DNA of 64,000 nucleotides from Lysobacter sp. cf310 (lineage in GTDB: Bacteria; Pseudomonadota; Gammaproteobacteria; Xanthomonadales; Xanthomonadaceae), in assembly GCF_900114355.1 (NCBI RefSeq), contig NZ_FOSS01000001.1, positions 62,001 through 126,000 of the forward strand, written 5' to 3'. The notes under the pieces are model-generated. The model ran no database searches and was not told where the DNA came from. It worked only from the letters and a program-made list of their open reading frames with translations. Below, one piece after another: positions 25,210 through 33,329 of the stretch. How positions within the stretch are numbered: position 1 is the first letter of the stretch; each line of letters begins with the position of its first letter. The translations under genes were made by a program, and so were the position numbers.

Positions 25210-26889
25210 TCAGGCCAACGCGGCCTGATGCACGCCCGCGACCGCGCGCCCGGAAGGATCGGCGGCGTTGGCGAAGGCCGCATCCCAGGCGATCGCGGCC
25301 GGCGAGGAACAGGCGATCGACTTGCCGCCCGGTACGGTCTCGGCGCAGGCCGTGCCCGGGAAGTGGCGCTCGAAGATCGAGCGGTAGTAGTAGGCCTCCT
25401 TGGTCTGCGGCGGGTTGATCGGGAAGCGCACCGGCGCGGCGGCCAGATCGCGGTCGCTGACCTGGGCTTCGGCATGCGCCTTGAGCCCGTCGATCCAGCC
25501 GTAGCCGACGCCGTCGCTGAACTGTTCCTTCTGCCGCCACAGGATGGAATCGGGCAGATAGCCTTCGAAGGCCTCGCGCAGCACCGCCTTCTCGATCCGG
25601 CCCTTGCCGGCCATCTTGGCCTGCGCGTCCATGCGCATCGCCACCTCCAGGAACTCGACGTCCAGGAACGGCACGCGCGGCTCCACGCCCCAGGCCATCA
25701 TCGACTTGTTCGCGCGCAGGCAGTCGAAGCTGTGCAGGGCGTCGAGCTTGCGCACCAGCTCTTCGTGGAACTCGCGCGCGTTCGGCGCCTTGTGGAAGTA
25801 CAGGTAGCCGCCGAAGATCTCGTCGCTGCCCTCGCCCGACAGCACCATCTTCACGCCCATGGCCTTGATCCGCCGCGCCAGCAGGAACATCGGCGTGGAG
25901 GCGCGGATGGTGGTGACGTCGTAGGTCTCGATGTGCTGGATCACGTCCGGCAGCACGTCCAGGCCCTCCTCGAAGGTGTAGGTGAAACCGTGGTGCACGG
26001 TGCCCAGTGCCTGCGCGGCGATCTCGGCCGCGGCCAGGTCGGGCGAGCCGTCCAGGCCGATCGCGAAGGAATGCAGGCGCGGCCACCAGGCCTCGGCCTG
26101 ATCGTCCTCCTCGATGCGCCGGCGCGCGAACCGCGCCGCGCAGGCCGCCACCAGCGACGAGTCCAGCCCGCCCGACAGCAGCACGCCGTAGGGCACGTCG
26201 CTCATCATCTGCCTGTGCACGGCGCGCTCGAAGGCGGTGCGCAGTTCCTCCTTGCTCACCTCGACGCCACGCGTGGCTTCGTAATCGCGCCACGGTCGCT
26301 GGTAGTACTTCACCGGCACGCCGACTTCGCTGTCGTAGTAATGACCGGGAGGAAACGCGGCGACGTCGTCGCACAGGCGCGCCAGCACCTTCATCTCCGA
26401 GGCCACCCACAAACGGCCGTCGGCATCGTGGCCCCAGTACAGCGGGCACACGCCGATCGGGTCGCGCGCGATCACATAGCGGCCGCGCGCCGCATCCCAC
26501 AGGGCGAAGGCGAAGATGCCGTTGAGGCGGTTCAGCAGCTCGCCCAGGTCGCCGCCTTCGCGGTAGAGCGCGTTGATGACCTCGCAGTCGGACTTGGTCT
26601 GGAATTCGTAGGGAGAGACCAACTGCTGTTCGAGTTCGCGGTGGTTGTAGATCTCGCCGTTGACCGCCAGCGCGAGCTCGCCGTCGGCCGAACGCAGCGG
26701 CTGCGAACCGCCGGTGGGGTCGACGATGGCGAGGCGTTCGTGCACCAGCAGCGCGCGCGGATCGACGCTGACGCCGGACCAGTCGGGGCCGCGGTGGCGC
26801 TGGCGCGCCGACAGGGACAGGGCCAGCGGCCTGAGCGGTCTCAAGTCGGCGCCGGGGCGGAGGTCGAACAGGCCGAGGATCGAGCACAT
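25210..26889 (-). CDS. asnB: Asparagine synthetase B, glutamine-hydrolysing
   Basis: Makes asparagine from aspartate, glutamine and ATP, 559 residues, close to E. coli AsnB. The ATG at 26889 is fixed by Cys2 (MCSILGLFD), the nucleophile of the N-terminal Ntn glutaminase domain freed by Met removal. HRGPDWSGV, VHERLAIVDPTGGSQP and LAVNGEIYNHRELE follow. The synthetase domain has the PP-loop VLLSGGLDSSLVAACAA and LSGEGSDEIFGGYLYFHKAP. About 100 bases upstream are an intrinsic terminator and a leader peptide rich in Asn codons, which suggests control by asparaginyl-tRNA supply. A 9-base palindrome (cctggccat/atggccagg) at 26933-26952 also lies in the leader. Confidence 0.95.
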   Translation of the reverse strand: MCSILGLFDLRPGADLRPLRPLALSLSARQRHRGPDWSGVSVDPRALLVHERLAIVDPTGGSQPLRSADGELALAVNGEIYNHRELEQQLVSPYEFQTKSDCEVINALYREGGDLGELLNRLNGIFAFALWDAARGRYVIARDPIGVCPLYWGHDADGRLWVASEMKVLARLCDDVAAFPPGHYYDSEVGVPVKYYQRPWRDYEATRGVEVSKEELRTAFERAVHRQMMSDVPYGVLLSGGLDSSLVAACAARFARRRIEEDDQAEAWWPRLHSFAIGLDGSPDLAAAEIAAQALGTVHHGFTYTFEEGLDVLPDVIQHIETYDVTTIRASTPMFLLARRIKAMGVKMVLSGEGSDEIFGGYLYFHKAPNAREFHEELVRKLDALHSFDCLRANKSMMAWGVEPRVPFLDVEFLEVAMRMDAQAKMAGKGRIEKAVLREAFEGYLPDSILWRQKEQFSDGVGYGWIDGLKAHAEAQVSDRDLAAAPVRFPINPPQTKEAYYYRSIFERHFPGTACAETVPGGKSIACSSPAAIAWDAAFANAADPSGRAVAGVHQAALA

Positions 26890-26985
26890 CGGGGGAGTCT
26901 CCAGGTGAGGTTGAACTGCATTTCTTTGCATCCCTGGCCATGGATGGCCAGGCGCTTGTTCAAGGACGGACGATCAGCAAAGACC

Positions 26986-27015
26986 AAAAAAAACCCGCGC
27001 TGGTCGGCGCGGGCT
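26986..27015 (-). terminator. Attenuator terminator ahead of asnB
   Basis: On the minus strand the RNA reads CCCGCGC, a 6-base loop CGACCA, GCGCGGG, then eight U residues. It lies between the leader peptide and asnB, so it would stop transcription before asnB unless an alternative helix forms. The segment GGCCGGCG at the end of the leader gene (27060-27053) can pair with CGCCGACC in the terminator 5' arm and loop (27009-27002) at seven of eight positions, giving a candidate antiterminator. Confidence 0.85.
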
Positions 27016-27047
27016 TCGTTGACGATTAAGAGCGTATGTTGCGCGCG

Positions 27048-27167
27048 CTAATCGCCGGCCCGCGGGAGGCTGGCGTTATTGCGATTGTTATTGTTCGCCA
27101 CGGCCACGGCCGCGCGGCCGCGGAGGGCGGCGCTGCGGATCAGGACGGTGGCGAAGGGACGGCTCAT
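27048..27167 (-). CDS. Asparagine-rich leader peptide of asnB
   Basis: Short reading frame of 39 codons on the minus strand. It begins MSRPFATVLIRSAALRGRAA and contains VAVANNNNRNNAS, that is six Asn codons in seven (27095-27075), before a TAG stop 33 bases upstream of an intrinsic terminator and about 160 bases upstream of asnB. The AAC/AAT run is A/T-rich in a GC-rich region. This is the layout of a ribosome-mediated attenuator: ribosomes starved for Asn-tRNA would stall on the run, leave 27060-27053 free to pair with the terminator arm, and allow read-through. No earlier description of such a leader is known to me. Confidence 0.82.
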   Translation of the reverse strand: MSRPFATVLIRSAALRGRAAVAVANNNNRNNASLPRAGD

Positions 27168-27173
27168 GGCCCG

Positions 27174-27202
27174 ATCCTGCTTGAGGCCGGGGCGTTTTGC
27201 AA
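27174..27202 (-). promoter_or_regulatory. Candidate promoter of the asnB leader transcript
   Basis: On the minus strand TTGCAA (27202-27197) and CAGGAT (27179-27174) are 17 bases apart. The -10 box ends six bases before the leader-peptide ATG, so the start site would fall at or near the A of ATG and the leader would be almost leaderless. The -10 match is modest. Confidence 0.4.
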
Positions 27203-27300
27203 GCGGCCGGGCCAGGACCGGCCGAATCCGCCCCCAGCCAACGCGCCCTCTTCCGGACCGAAGCGGCCAATCGGCTAAGCTGCGCCGCGGAGGGCACCTC

Positions 27301-29658
27301 ATGGCACATTGGATCAAGCGCGGCCTGCTCGCGCTGCTGGTGATGGGTTTGATCGCGGGCGCGGGCGCCTGGTGGTTGCTGCGCGGCAGCCTGCCGCAGT
27401 TGGACGGCGAACTGGCCCTGCAGGGGCTGTCGGCCCCGGTGACCGTGCAGCGCGATGCGCAGGGCGTGGTCACCATCGACGCCGCCAACGAGACCGATGC
27501 GATCCGCGCGCTGGGTTACATCCACGCGCAGGAACGCTACTTCGAAATGGACCTGCTGCGCCGCACCGCGGCCGGCGAGCTGTCGGCGCTGTTCGGCCCG
27601 ATCGCGGTCGACGTGGACCAACGCCGGCGCATGCATCGCCTGCGCGCACGCACCGAACAGCAACTGCAGAGCTTCGCCGGCGAGCAGCGCCCGCTGCTGC
27701 AGGCCTACACCGACGGCGTCAACGACGGCCTCGGCGCGCTGCGCGCACGCCCCTGGCCCTATCTGCTGCTGGGCACGCAACCGCAACCTTGGCAGCTGGC
27801 CGACTCGGCGCTGGTCGGTTACGCCATGTACTTCGACCTGCAGGACGCCGACAACGTGCGCGAACGCGCGCTGTGGAAGCTGCGCCCGGCGCTGTCGCCG
27901 AACCTGTACGCACTGCTCACCCACGGCAGCAGCAGCTGGGACGCGCCCCTGTTCGGCAATCCGCACGGCGACGTGCAGCTGCCCGATGCGGCCACCATCG
28001 ACCTGCGCGCCATGCCGATCCCCGCCGACGAAGCGCCGGTGGAAGTGCCGCGCCGCAACGAGGTCGGCAGCAACAATTTCGCCGTCGCCGGCAGCCGCAC
28101 CGGCGATGGCCGCGCGATCGTCGCCGACGACATGCACCTGGGCCTGCGCGCGCCCAACCTGTGGTTCCGCGCGCGCCTGCGCTATGCCGATGCGCGCGTA
28201 CCCGGCGGCCGCATCGACGCCGGCGGCTTCACCCTGCCCGGCCTGCCCGCGCTGGTGGTCGGCAGCAACGGCCATGTCGCCTGGGGCTTCACCAACAGCT
28301 ACGGCGACTGGCTGGACTGGGCGATCGCGCCCGGCTGCGCCGGCCCCGCCCCCAAAGCCTGCGCCGGGCTGCGCACCTACGAGGAACGCATCGAGGTCAA
28401 GGGCGAGGCCGCGCGCGTGCTGCGCGTGCGCGAGACCGCCTGGGGCCCGTTGATGCACGACAACCCCGACGGCAGCGCGCTGGCCCTGCGCTGGTCCGCG
28501 CACCTGCCCGGCGGGCTCAACCTGGGCCTGGCCAAGCTGGTGCGCGCGCAGTCGCTGGACGAGGCCCTGGACGACGCCCAGGGCGTCGCCATGCCGGTGC
28601 AGAACCTGCTGGTGGCCGACCGCACGGGCCGGATCGCCTGGCGCTTGCTCGGCCCGATCCCGCAGCGCGCGCCGGGCTGCACGCCGGCGCTGCCCATGGC
28701 CGCCGATGCAGCCTGCCCGCCCTGGTCGCTGCGCAGCGATGTCGCGCCGCAATTGATCGATCCGCCCGGCGGGCGCCTGTGGACGGCGAACTCGCGCACG
28801 CTGGAAGGCGCCGAACTGGCGCGCATCGGCGACGGCGGCCTGGTCCTGGGCGCGCGCGCGCAGCAGATCCGCGACGACCTCATAAGCAAGCAGCGCCTGG
28901 ACGAACGCGACCTGCTGCGCATCCAGCTCGACGATCGCGCGGTGTTCCTGTCGCGCTGGTGGACGCTGCTGCGCGACCAGGCGGCTAGCTCCAGGAATTC
29001 GCCGGCCTTGAAGGAACTGGCCGCGGCGTCCGCGCACTGGGAGGGCCGCGCCATACCCGAGTCGGTGAGCTACCGTCTGGTGCGCTCCTGGCGCCTGGCC
29101 GTGCACGATCGCCTGATCGACGGCCTGACCGCGCCGGCGCGCGTGCGCCAGGGCCGCGATTTCGAGATGCCCGAGCTGCCGCAGTTCGAAGGCGTGGCCT
29201 GGCCGCTGGTGACCCAGCGGCCGCCGCATCTGCTGCCGCGCCGTTACCCGTCCTGGGACGCGCTGTTCGAGGATGCCGCACGTCAGGTCCGCGACGATCT
29301 CGCCCAGCAGGGCCCGCTCGCGCAGCGCCGCTGGGGCGAACGCAACACCGCCGCGATCTGCCACCCGCTGTCGCGCGCCCTGCCCGAGTTCGCCAAGCCG
29401 GTGCTGTGCATGCCTGCCGACGAGCTGCCCGGCGACGTCGCCATGCCGCGCGTGCAGCGCAAGGATTTCGGCGCCTCCGAACGCATGGTGGTGGCGCCCG
29501 GCCACGAAGCCGAAGGCATCATCCACATGCCCGGCGGCCAGAGCGGACATCCGCTGTCGCCGTACTGGGGCGCAGGCCACGAGGACTGGGTGGAGGGCCG
29601 CGCCTCGCCGTTCCTGCCGGGGACGACGCGGTATACGCTGACGCTCAAGCCGCGCTGA
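27301..29658 (+). CDS. Penicillin acylase family Ntn-hydrolase
   Basis: Exported amidohydrolase of 785 residues, cleaved autocatalytically into two chains. The ATG at 27301 follows GGAGGG. Residues 8-26 are a membrane/signal segment (LLALLVMGLIAGAGAWWLL). The small-subunit domain has the family blocks TIDAANETDAIRALGYIHAQ and ERYFEMDLLRRTAAGELSAL. The beta-chain nucleophile is Ser257 in NEVGSNNFAVAGS, followed by ADDMHLGLRAPNLWF. The C-terminus (PGGQSGHPLSPYWGAGHEDW) is typical. Relatives cleave beta-lactam side chains or acyl-homoserine lactones; sequence alone does not choose. It is divergent from the asnB leader. Confidence 0.9.
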   Translation: MAHWIKRGLLALLVMGLIAGAGAWWLLRGSLPQLDGELALQGLSAPVTVQRDAQGVVTIDAANETDAIRALGYIHAQERYFEMDLLRRTAAGELSALFGPIAVDVDQRRRMHRLRARTEQQLQSFAGEQRPLLQAYTDGVNDGLGALRARPWPYLLLGTQPQPWQLADSALVGYAMYFDLQDADNVRERALWKLRPALSPNLYALLTHGSSSWDAPLFGNPHGDVQLPDAATIDLRAMPIPADEAPVEVPRRNEVGSNNFAVAGSRTGDGRAIVADDMHLGLRAPNLWFRARLRYADARVPGGRIDAGGFTLPGLPALVVGSNGHVAWGFTNSYGDWLDWAIAPGCAGPAPKACAGLRTYEERIEVKGEAARVLRVRETAWGPLMHDNPDGSALALRWSAHLPGGLNLGLAKLVRAQSLDEALDDAQGVAMPVQNLLVADRTGRIAWRLLGPIPQRAPGCTPALPMAADAACPPWSLRSDVAPQLIDPPGGRLWTANSRTLEGAELARIGDGGLVLGARAQQIRDDLISKQRLDERDLLRIQLDDRAVFLSRWWTLLRDQAASSRNSPALKELAAASAHWEGRAIPESVSYRLVRSWRLAVHDRLIDGLTAPARVRQGRDFEMPELPQFEGVAWPLVTQRPPHLLPRRYPSWDALFEDAARQVRDDLAQQGPLAQRRWGERNTAAICHPLSRALPEFAKPVLCMPADELPGDVAMPRVQRKDFGASERMVVAPGHEAEGIIHMPGGQSGHPLSPYWGAGHEDWVEGRASPFLPGTTRYTLTLKPR

Positions 29659-29670
29659 GGCGCGGCGCGT

Positions 29671-29775
29671 CGGGAGCGGCGCGGTCGTGCGCAGCGGCGC
29701 GATCGCGGCTTACGCCGCTCCCACAGGAAGCAAACGCCGCGGCCCTGTGTGGCGGCGGCGTAAGCCGCGATAGGA
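29671..29775. repeat. Dispersed palindrome between penicillin acylase and dapE
   Basis: A perfect 14-base inverted repeat, GCGGCTTACGCCGC (29706-29719) and GCGGCGTAAGCCGC (29755-29768), lies in the gap between convergent genes. Flanks resemble the gtaggagcggcg type sequence also seen as a fragment at about 38963 before tsf and a degenerate one near 40090. It may serve as a transcription barrier. Confidence 0.6.
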
Positions 29776-29831
29776 CGCCGCGCTTGGCGCGCCACCACCA
29801 GGCGGCGCGCCTCATCGCCAGCGTCGAACGA

Positions 29832-30968
29832 CTACGACGCCTGGACCAGCAGCCGCTCGATCAAGGCCAGGTACAGATCCGGCAACGCCTCCAGATCCGC
29901 CACCGACACGTGCTCGTCGACCTTGTGGATGCTGGCGTTGACCGGCCCGATCTCGATGCACTGCGCGCCCAGCGGCGCGATGAAGCGCGCATCGGACGTG
30001 CCGCCGCCCGTGCTCTCCGCGGGCGCTGCGCCGGAGAACTTCGCCAGCACCTCGCGCGCGGCCGCGCGCAGCGGCCCCTCCGGCGTGTAGAACGGCTCGC
30101 CGCCGCGGAACCAGCGGATTTCGTATTCCAGCCCGTGCGCGCGCAGCACCTGCTCGCATTCGCGCTCCAGGGCTTCGGCGTTCCAGCTCGGGTTGTAGCG
30201 CAAGTTGAACAGCACCTGCAGCTCGCCCGGGATCACATTGTTGGCGCCGGTGCCCGCGTGCACGTTGCTGATCTGGAAGCTGGTCGGCGGGAAGGTTTCG
30301 TAGCCCTCGTCCCAACGCCGCGCGGCCAGTTCCGACAGCGCCGGCATCGCCTGGTGGATCGGATTGCGCGCCTTGTCCGGATAAGCCACATGGCCTTGCA
30401 CGCCGATCACGTTCAAAGTCGCCGACAAGGTCCCGCGCCGGCCCACCCGCAGCAGGTCGCCGAGCTTGGCGGTCGACGAGGGCTCGCCGGTCACGCACCA
30501 GTCCAGGCGCTCGCCGCGCGCGCGGAAGGTGTCGGCGACGCGGCGCACGCCGTCGATGGCGTCGCCCTCTTCGTCCGAGGTCAGCAGCAGCGCGACGCGT
30601 CCGGCGTGGCCCGGATGCGCGGCGACGAAACGCTCCAGCGCGACCACGAACGCGGCCACGCTGCCCTTCATGTCGGCCGCGCCGCGCCCGTACAGCACGC
30701 CGTCGCGGATCTCGGGCACGAAGGGATCGCTGGCCCAGGCCTCGCGCGGGCCCGAGGGCACCACGTCGGTGTGGCCCAGCAGCACCAGGGTCGGCCCATC
30801 CTCGCCGTGCACGGCCCAGAGATTGTCGACCTCGCCGTAACGCAGGTGCTCGCAGCGGAAGCCCGCGCGCTGCAGGCGTTCGGAGATCAGCGCCTGGCAG
30901 CCCAGGTCTTCCGGCGTCACCGACGCGCGCGCGATCAGATCGCGGGTCAGCTGCAGGACATCGCTCAC
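29832..30968 (-). CDS. dapE: Succinyl-diaminopimelate desuccinylase
   Basis: Zinc hydrolase of the succinylase branch of lysine/diaminopimelate synthesis, 378 residues (E. coli 375). It starts with GTG at 30968 and overlaps the yffB stop by four bases (GTGA), indicating coupling. M20 peptidase features are [13 protein letters not shown] (metal His and Asp), [18 protein letters not shown] (bridging Asp), [14 protein letters not shown] (catalytic Glu pair), TGEPSS, and the dimerisation domain [31 protein letters not shown] provides late metal-site residues. It ends the minus-strand run that also holds dapD. Confidence 0.95.
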   Translation of the reverse strand: MSDVLQLTRDLIARASVTPEDLGCQALISERLQRAGFRCEHLRYGEVDNLWAVHGEDGPTLVLLGHTDVVPSGPREAWASDPFVPEIRDGVLYGRGAADMKGSVAAFVVALERFVAAHPGHAGRVALLLTSDEEGDAIDGVRRVADTFRARGERLDWCVTGEPSSTAKLGDLLRVGRRGTLSATLNVIGVQGHVAYPDKARNPIHQAMPALSELAARRWDEGYETFPPTSFQISNVHAGTGANNVIPGELQVLFNLRYNPSWNAEALERECEQVLRAHGLEYEIRWFRGGEPFYTPEGPLRAAAREVLAKFSGAAPAESTGGGTSDARFIAPLGAQCIEIGPVNASIHKVDEHVSVADLEALPDLYLALIERLLVQAS

Positions 30969-31324
30969 TTGCCCACTCCGAAGCGCAGCTTGAAACCGTT
31001 GTCGCTGAAGCCCTGGGTGACCGTGCCGTCGTCGGTGACCACCACCGGGCGCCGGATCAGCTGCGGATATTCCTTGAGCAGCAGTTTCCATTCCGCATCC
31101 GAGGCCGGCTCCTTGCGGTTCGGCGGCAGCGTGCGCCAAGTGGTCGAGGACTTGTTGATCATCGCGTCCCAACCGCCGAGCTGGTCGCGCCAGCCCAGCA
31201 GCGTCTCCGCCGCCTGCCGGTGGTCGCGATAGTCGACGAAGCTGTGCGCGACGCCGAAGCGGTCCAGCCACTTACGGGCCTTCTTGCAGGTGTCGCAGTT
31301 GTTCAAGCCATAAAGCGTGGTCAT
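30965..31324 (-). CDS. yffB: ArsC/Spx-family thioredoxin-fold protein YffB
   Basis: 119-residue thioredoxin-fold protein of the arsenate reductase/Spx superfamily. It shows [13 protein letters not shown] (CxxC near residues 10-13), VDYRDHRQA and the conserved [16 protein letters not shown]. It is the YffB type, which commonly sits directly upstream of dapE, rather than a true arsenate reductase; its role may be glutathione-linked reduction. It overlaps the genes on both sides by four bases (ATGA-type junctions), so it is firmly in an operon. Confidence 0.9.
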   Translation of the reverse strand: MTTLYGLNNCDTCKKARKWLDRFGVAHSFVDYRDHRQAAETLLGWRDQLGGWDAMINKSSTTWRTLPPNRKEPASDAEWKLLLKEYPQLIRRPVVVTDDGTVTQGFSDNGFKLRFGVGK

Positions 31325-31797
31325 TGCTGCCCCGTCGAATTGCGTTTGAGTGCCGCGATGCGGTCTTGCAGTTGCTTGATCTGCGCGGGCGCTGCGTACG
31401 GCATCCCGTCCAGGAAGGTGTCGCGCAGGAGAAAGACGATCTTATCCCCGAACTTTCCCGGAACGGAGAGCGTCAGCGTCAGGCGGACCAGGGTGCGCCA
31501 GCGGGTCGAGCTGACGTTGACCACGTCGCGCAAGTGCACCGTATCCTCGACCCCACCGTTGCGAACCAGCAGGCGATCGCCGTCGTCGTAGACCTCGTCC
31601 AGCACATCGCGCAGGTAGCGATAGGTCACGATTCCGCCGACCACGATGGCGACCGCGAACACCCCCACCGTCTCGATCGGCACCGGGCGCTGCAACAGCG
31701 CGGCCACCAGCGCGGCGGAAAAGGCACCGAACGTCACGATGGGGAAGGTGCGTTTGAAGTGGTAGGACATCGACGATGAGATGCGGCGCATGGTCAT
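31321..31797 (-). CDS. Small membrane protein, paralogue A in the dap operon
   Basis: 158 residues (start possibly at a later ATG, 31770). Two hydrophobic segments (FPIVTFGAFSAALVAALLQ and IETVGVFAVAIVVGGIVTY) precede a soluble domain: DEVYDDGDRLLVRNGGVEDT, VHLRDVVNVSSTRWRTLVRL, SVPGKFGDKIVFL. This layout resembles bacterial PH-like membrane proteins, but I cannot name a family. It is clearly homologous to the protein encoded at 31930-32427 (RVRRRGLEELIPISDIAKVS and SSKFGRRVEFF align with it). It overlaps yffB by four bases. Confidence 0.78.
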   Translation of the reverse strand: MTMRRISSSMSYHFKRTFPIVTFGAFSAALVAALLQRPVPIETVGVFAVAIVVGGIVTYRYLRDVLDEVYDDGDRLLVRNGGVEDTVHLRDVVNVSSTRWRTLVRLTLTLSVPGKFGDKIVFLLRDTFLDGMPYAAPAQIKQLQDRIAALKRNSTGQQ

Positions 31798-31929
31798 GAA
31801 TATTCCGCCCGATTCAAATCGGCACCCCAGCTATCGGCCCGTATTGCACCGACGCGGTCCCCGCAGATGCGGATGTCCTTATGGACGCGACGGTCGCTCG
31901 AAACGCAGATGCGCATCATTCGCTCTGTC

Positions 31930-32427
31930 TCAGCCAGACGGCGATCGAGCGCCTGCCGACGCGATGGCACCTAAGGCGGCGGTCATGGCGACGCGTTCGC
32001 GCAGCGCGCGGCTGACGTCGCTGCCGCCGAGCGATCCGAACGGCGAATTGGGTTTCGGGAAGAATTCGACCCGTCGCCCGAACTTGCTCGAACCGCGTAG
32101 GGACAACACCACTTTCCGGGTCCGCCACTCGATCTGCTCGGACACCTTGGCGATGTCCGAGATCGGTATCAGCTCTTCCAACCCCCGACGCCGCACCCGC
32201 AATGCATCGCCCACCTCTTCTACGCTATCGGCGAAACGCCGCGCATACAGCCACCAAGCCACGCTATTGAGCGTCAGGAGGCCCAGCATCAACAAGAGCT
32301 CTAGCGGGAATCGGTAGAGGCCGAGCACATGACCTATTGCGAGTGAGGCGAGCGCAATCACCAGAGCACCCGCCGTCCACGACGTGATTGTCCTTGCCAC
32401 CATCGTGTTGGCGGACAGACGCGCCAT
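31930..32427 (-). CDS. Small membrane protein, paralogue B in the dap operon
   Basis: 165 residues with two hydrophobic segments (WTAGALVIALASLAIGHVLG and PLELLLMLGLLTLNSVAWWL) and a soluble tail resembling a PH-like domain (EEVGDALRVRRRGLEELIPI, SDIAKVSEQIEWRTRKVVLS). The ATG at 32427 is eight bases after the dapD stop; an ATG at 32403 is an alternative. It is a paralogue of the protein at 31321-31797. The pair looks like an old tandem duplication; 132 bases with no recognisable gene lie between them. Function is unknown. Confidence 0.78.
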   Translation of the reverse strand: MARLSANTMVARTITSWTAGALVIALASLAIGHVLGLYRFPLELLLMLGLLTLNSVAWWLYARRFADSVEEVGDALRVRRRGLEELIPISDIAKVSEQIEWRTRKVVLSLRGSSKFGRRVEFFPKPNSPFGSLGGSDVSRALRERVAMTAALGAIASAGARSPSG

Positions 32428-32435
32428 CGGCTGAC

Positions 32436-33325
<890 letters not shown>

Positions 33326-33329
<4 letters not shown>

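Noticed and set aside
30965-31324. Arsenate reductase
   Set aside because: It has the ArsC/Spx fold, but the sequence type and dapE linkage are those of YffB, and no arsenic genes lie nearby.
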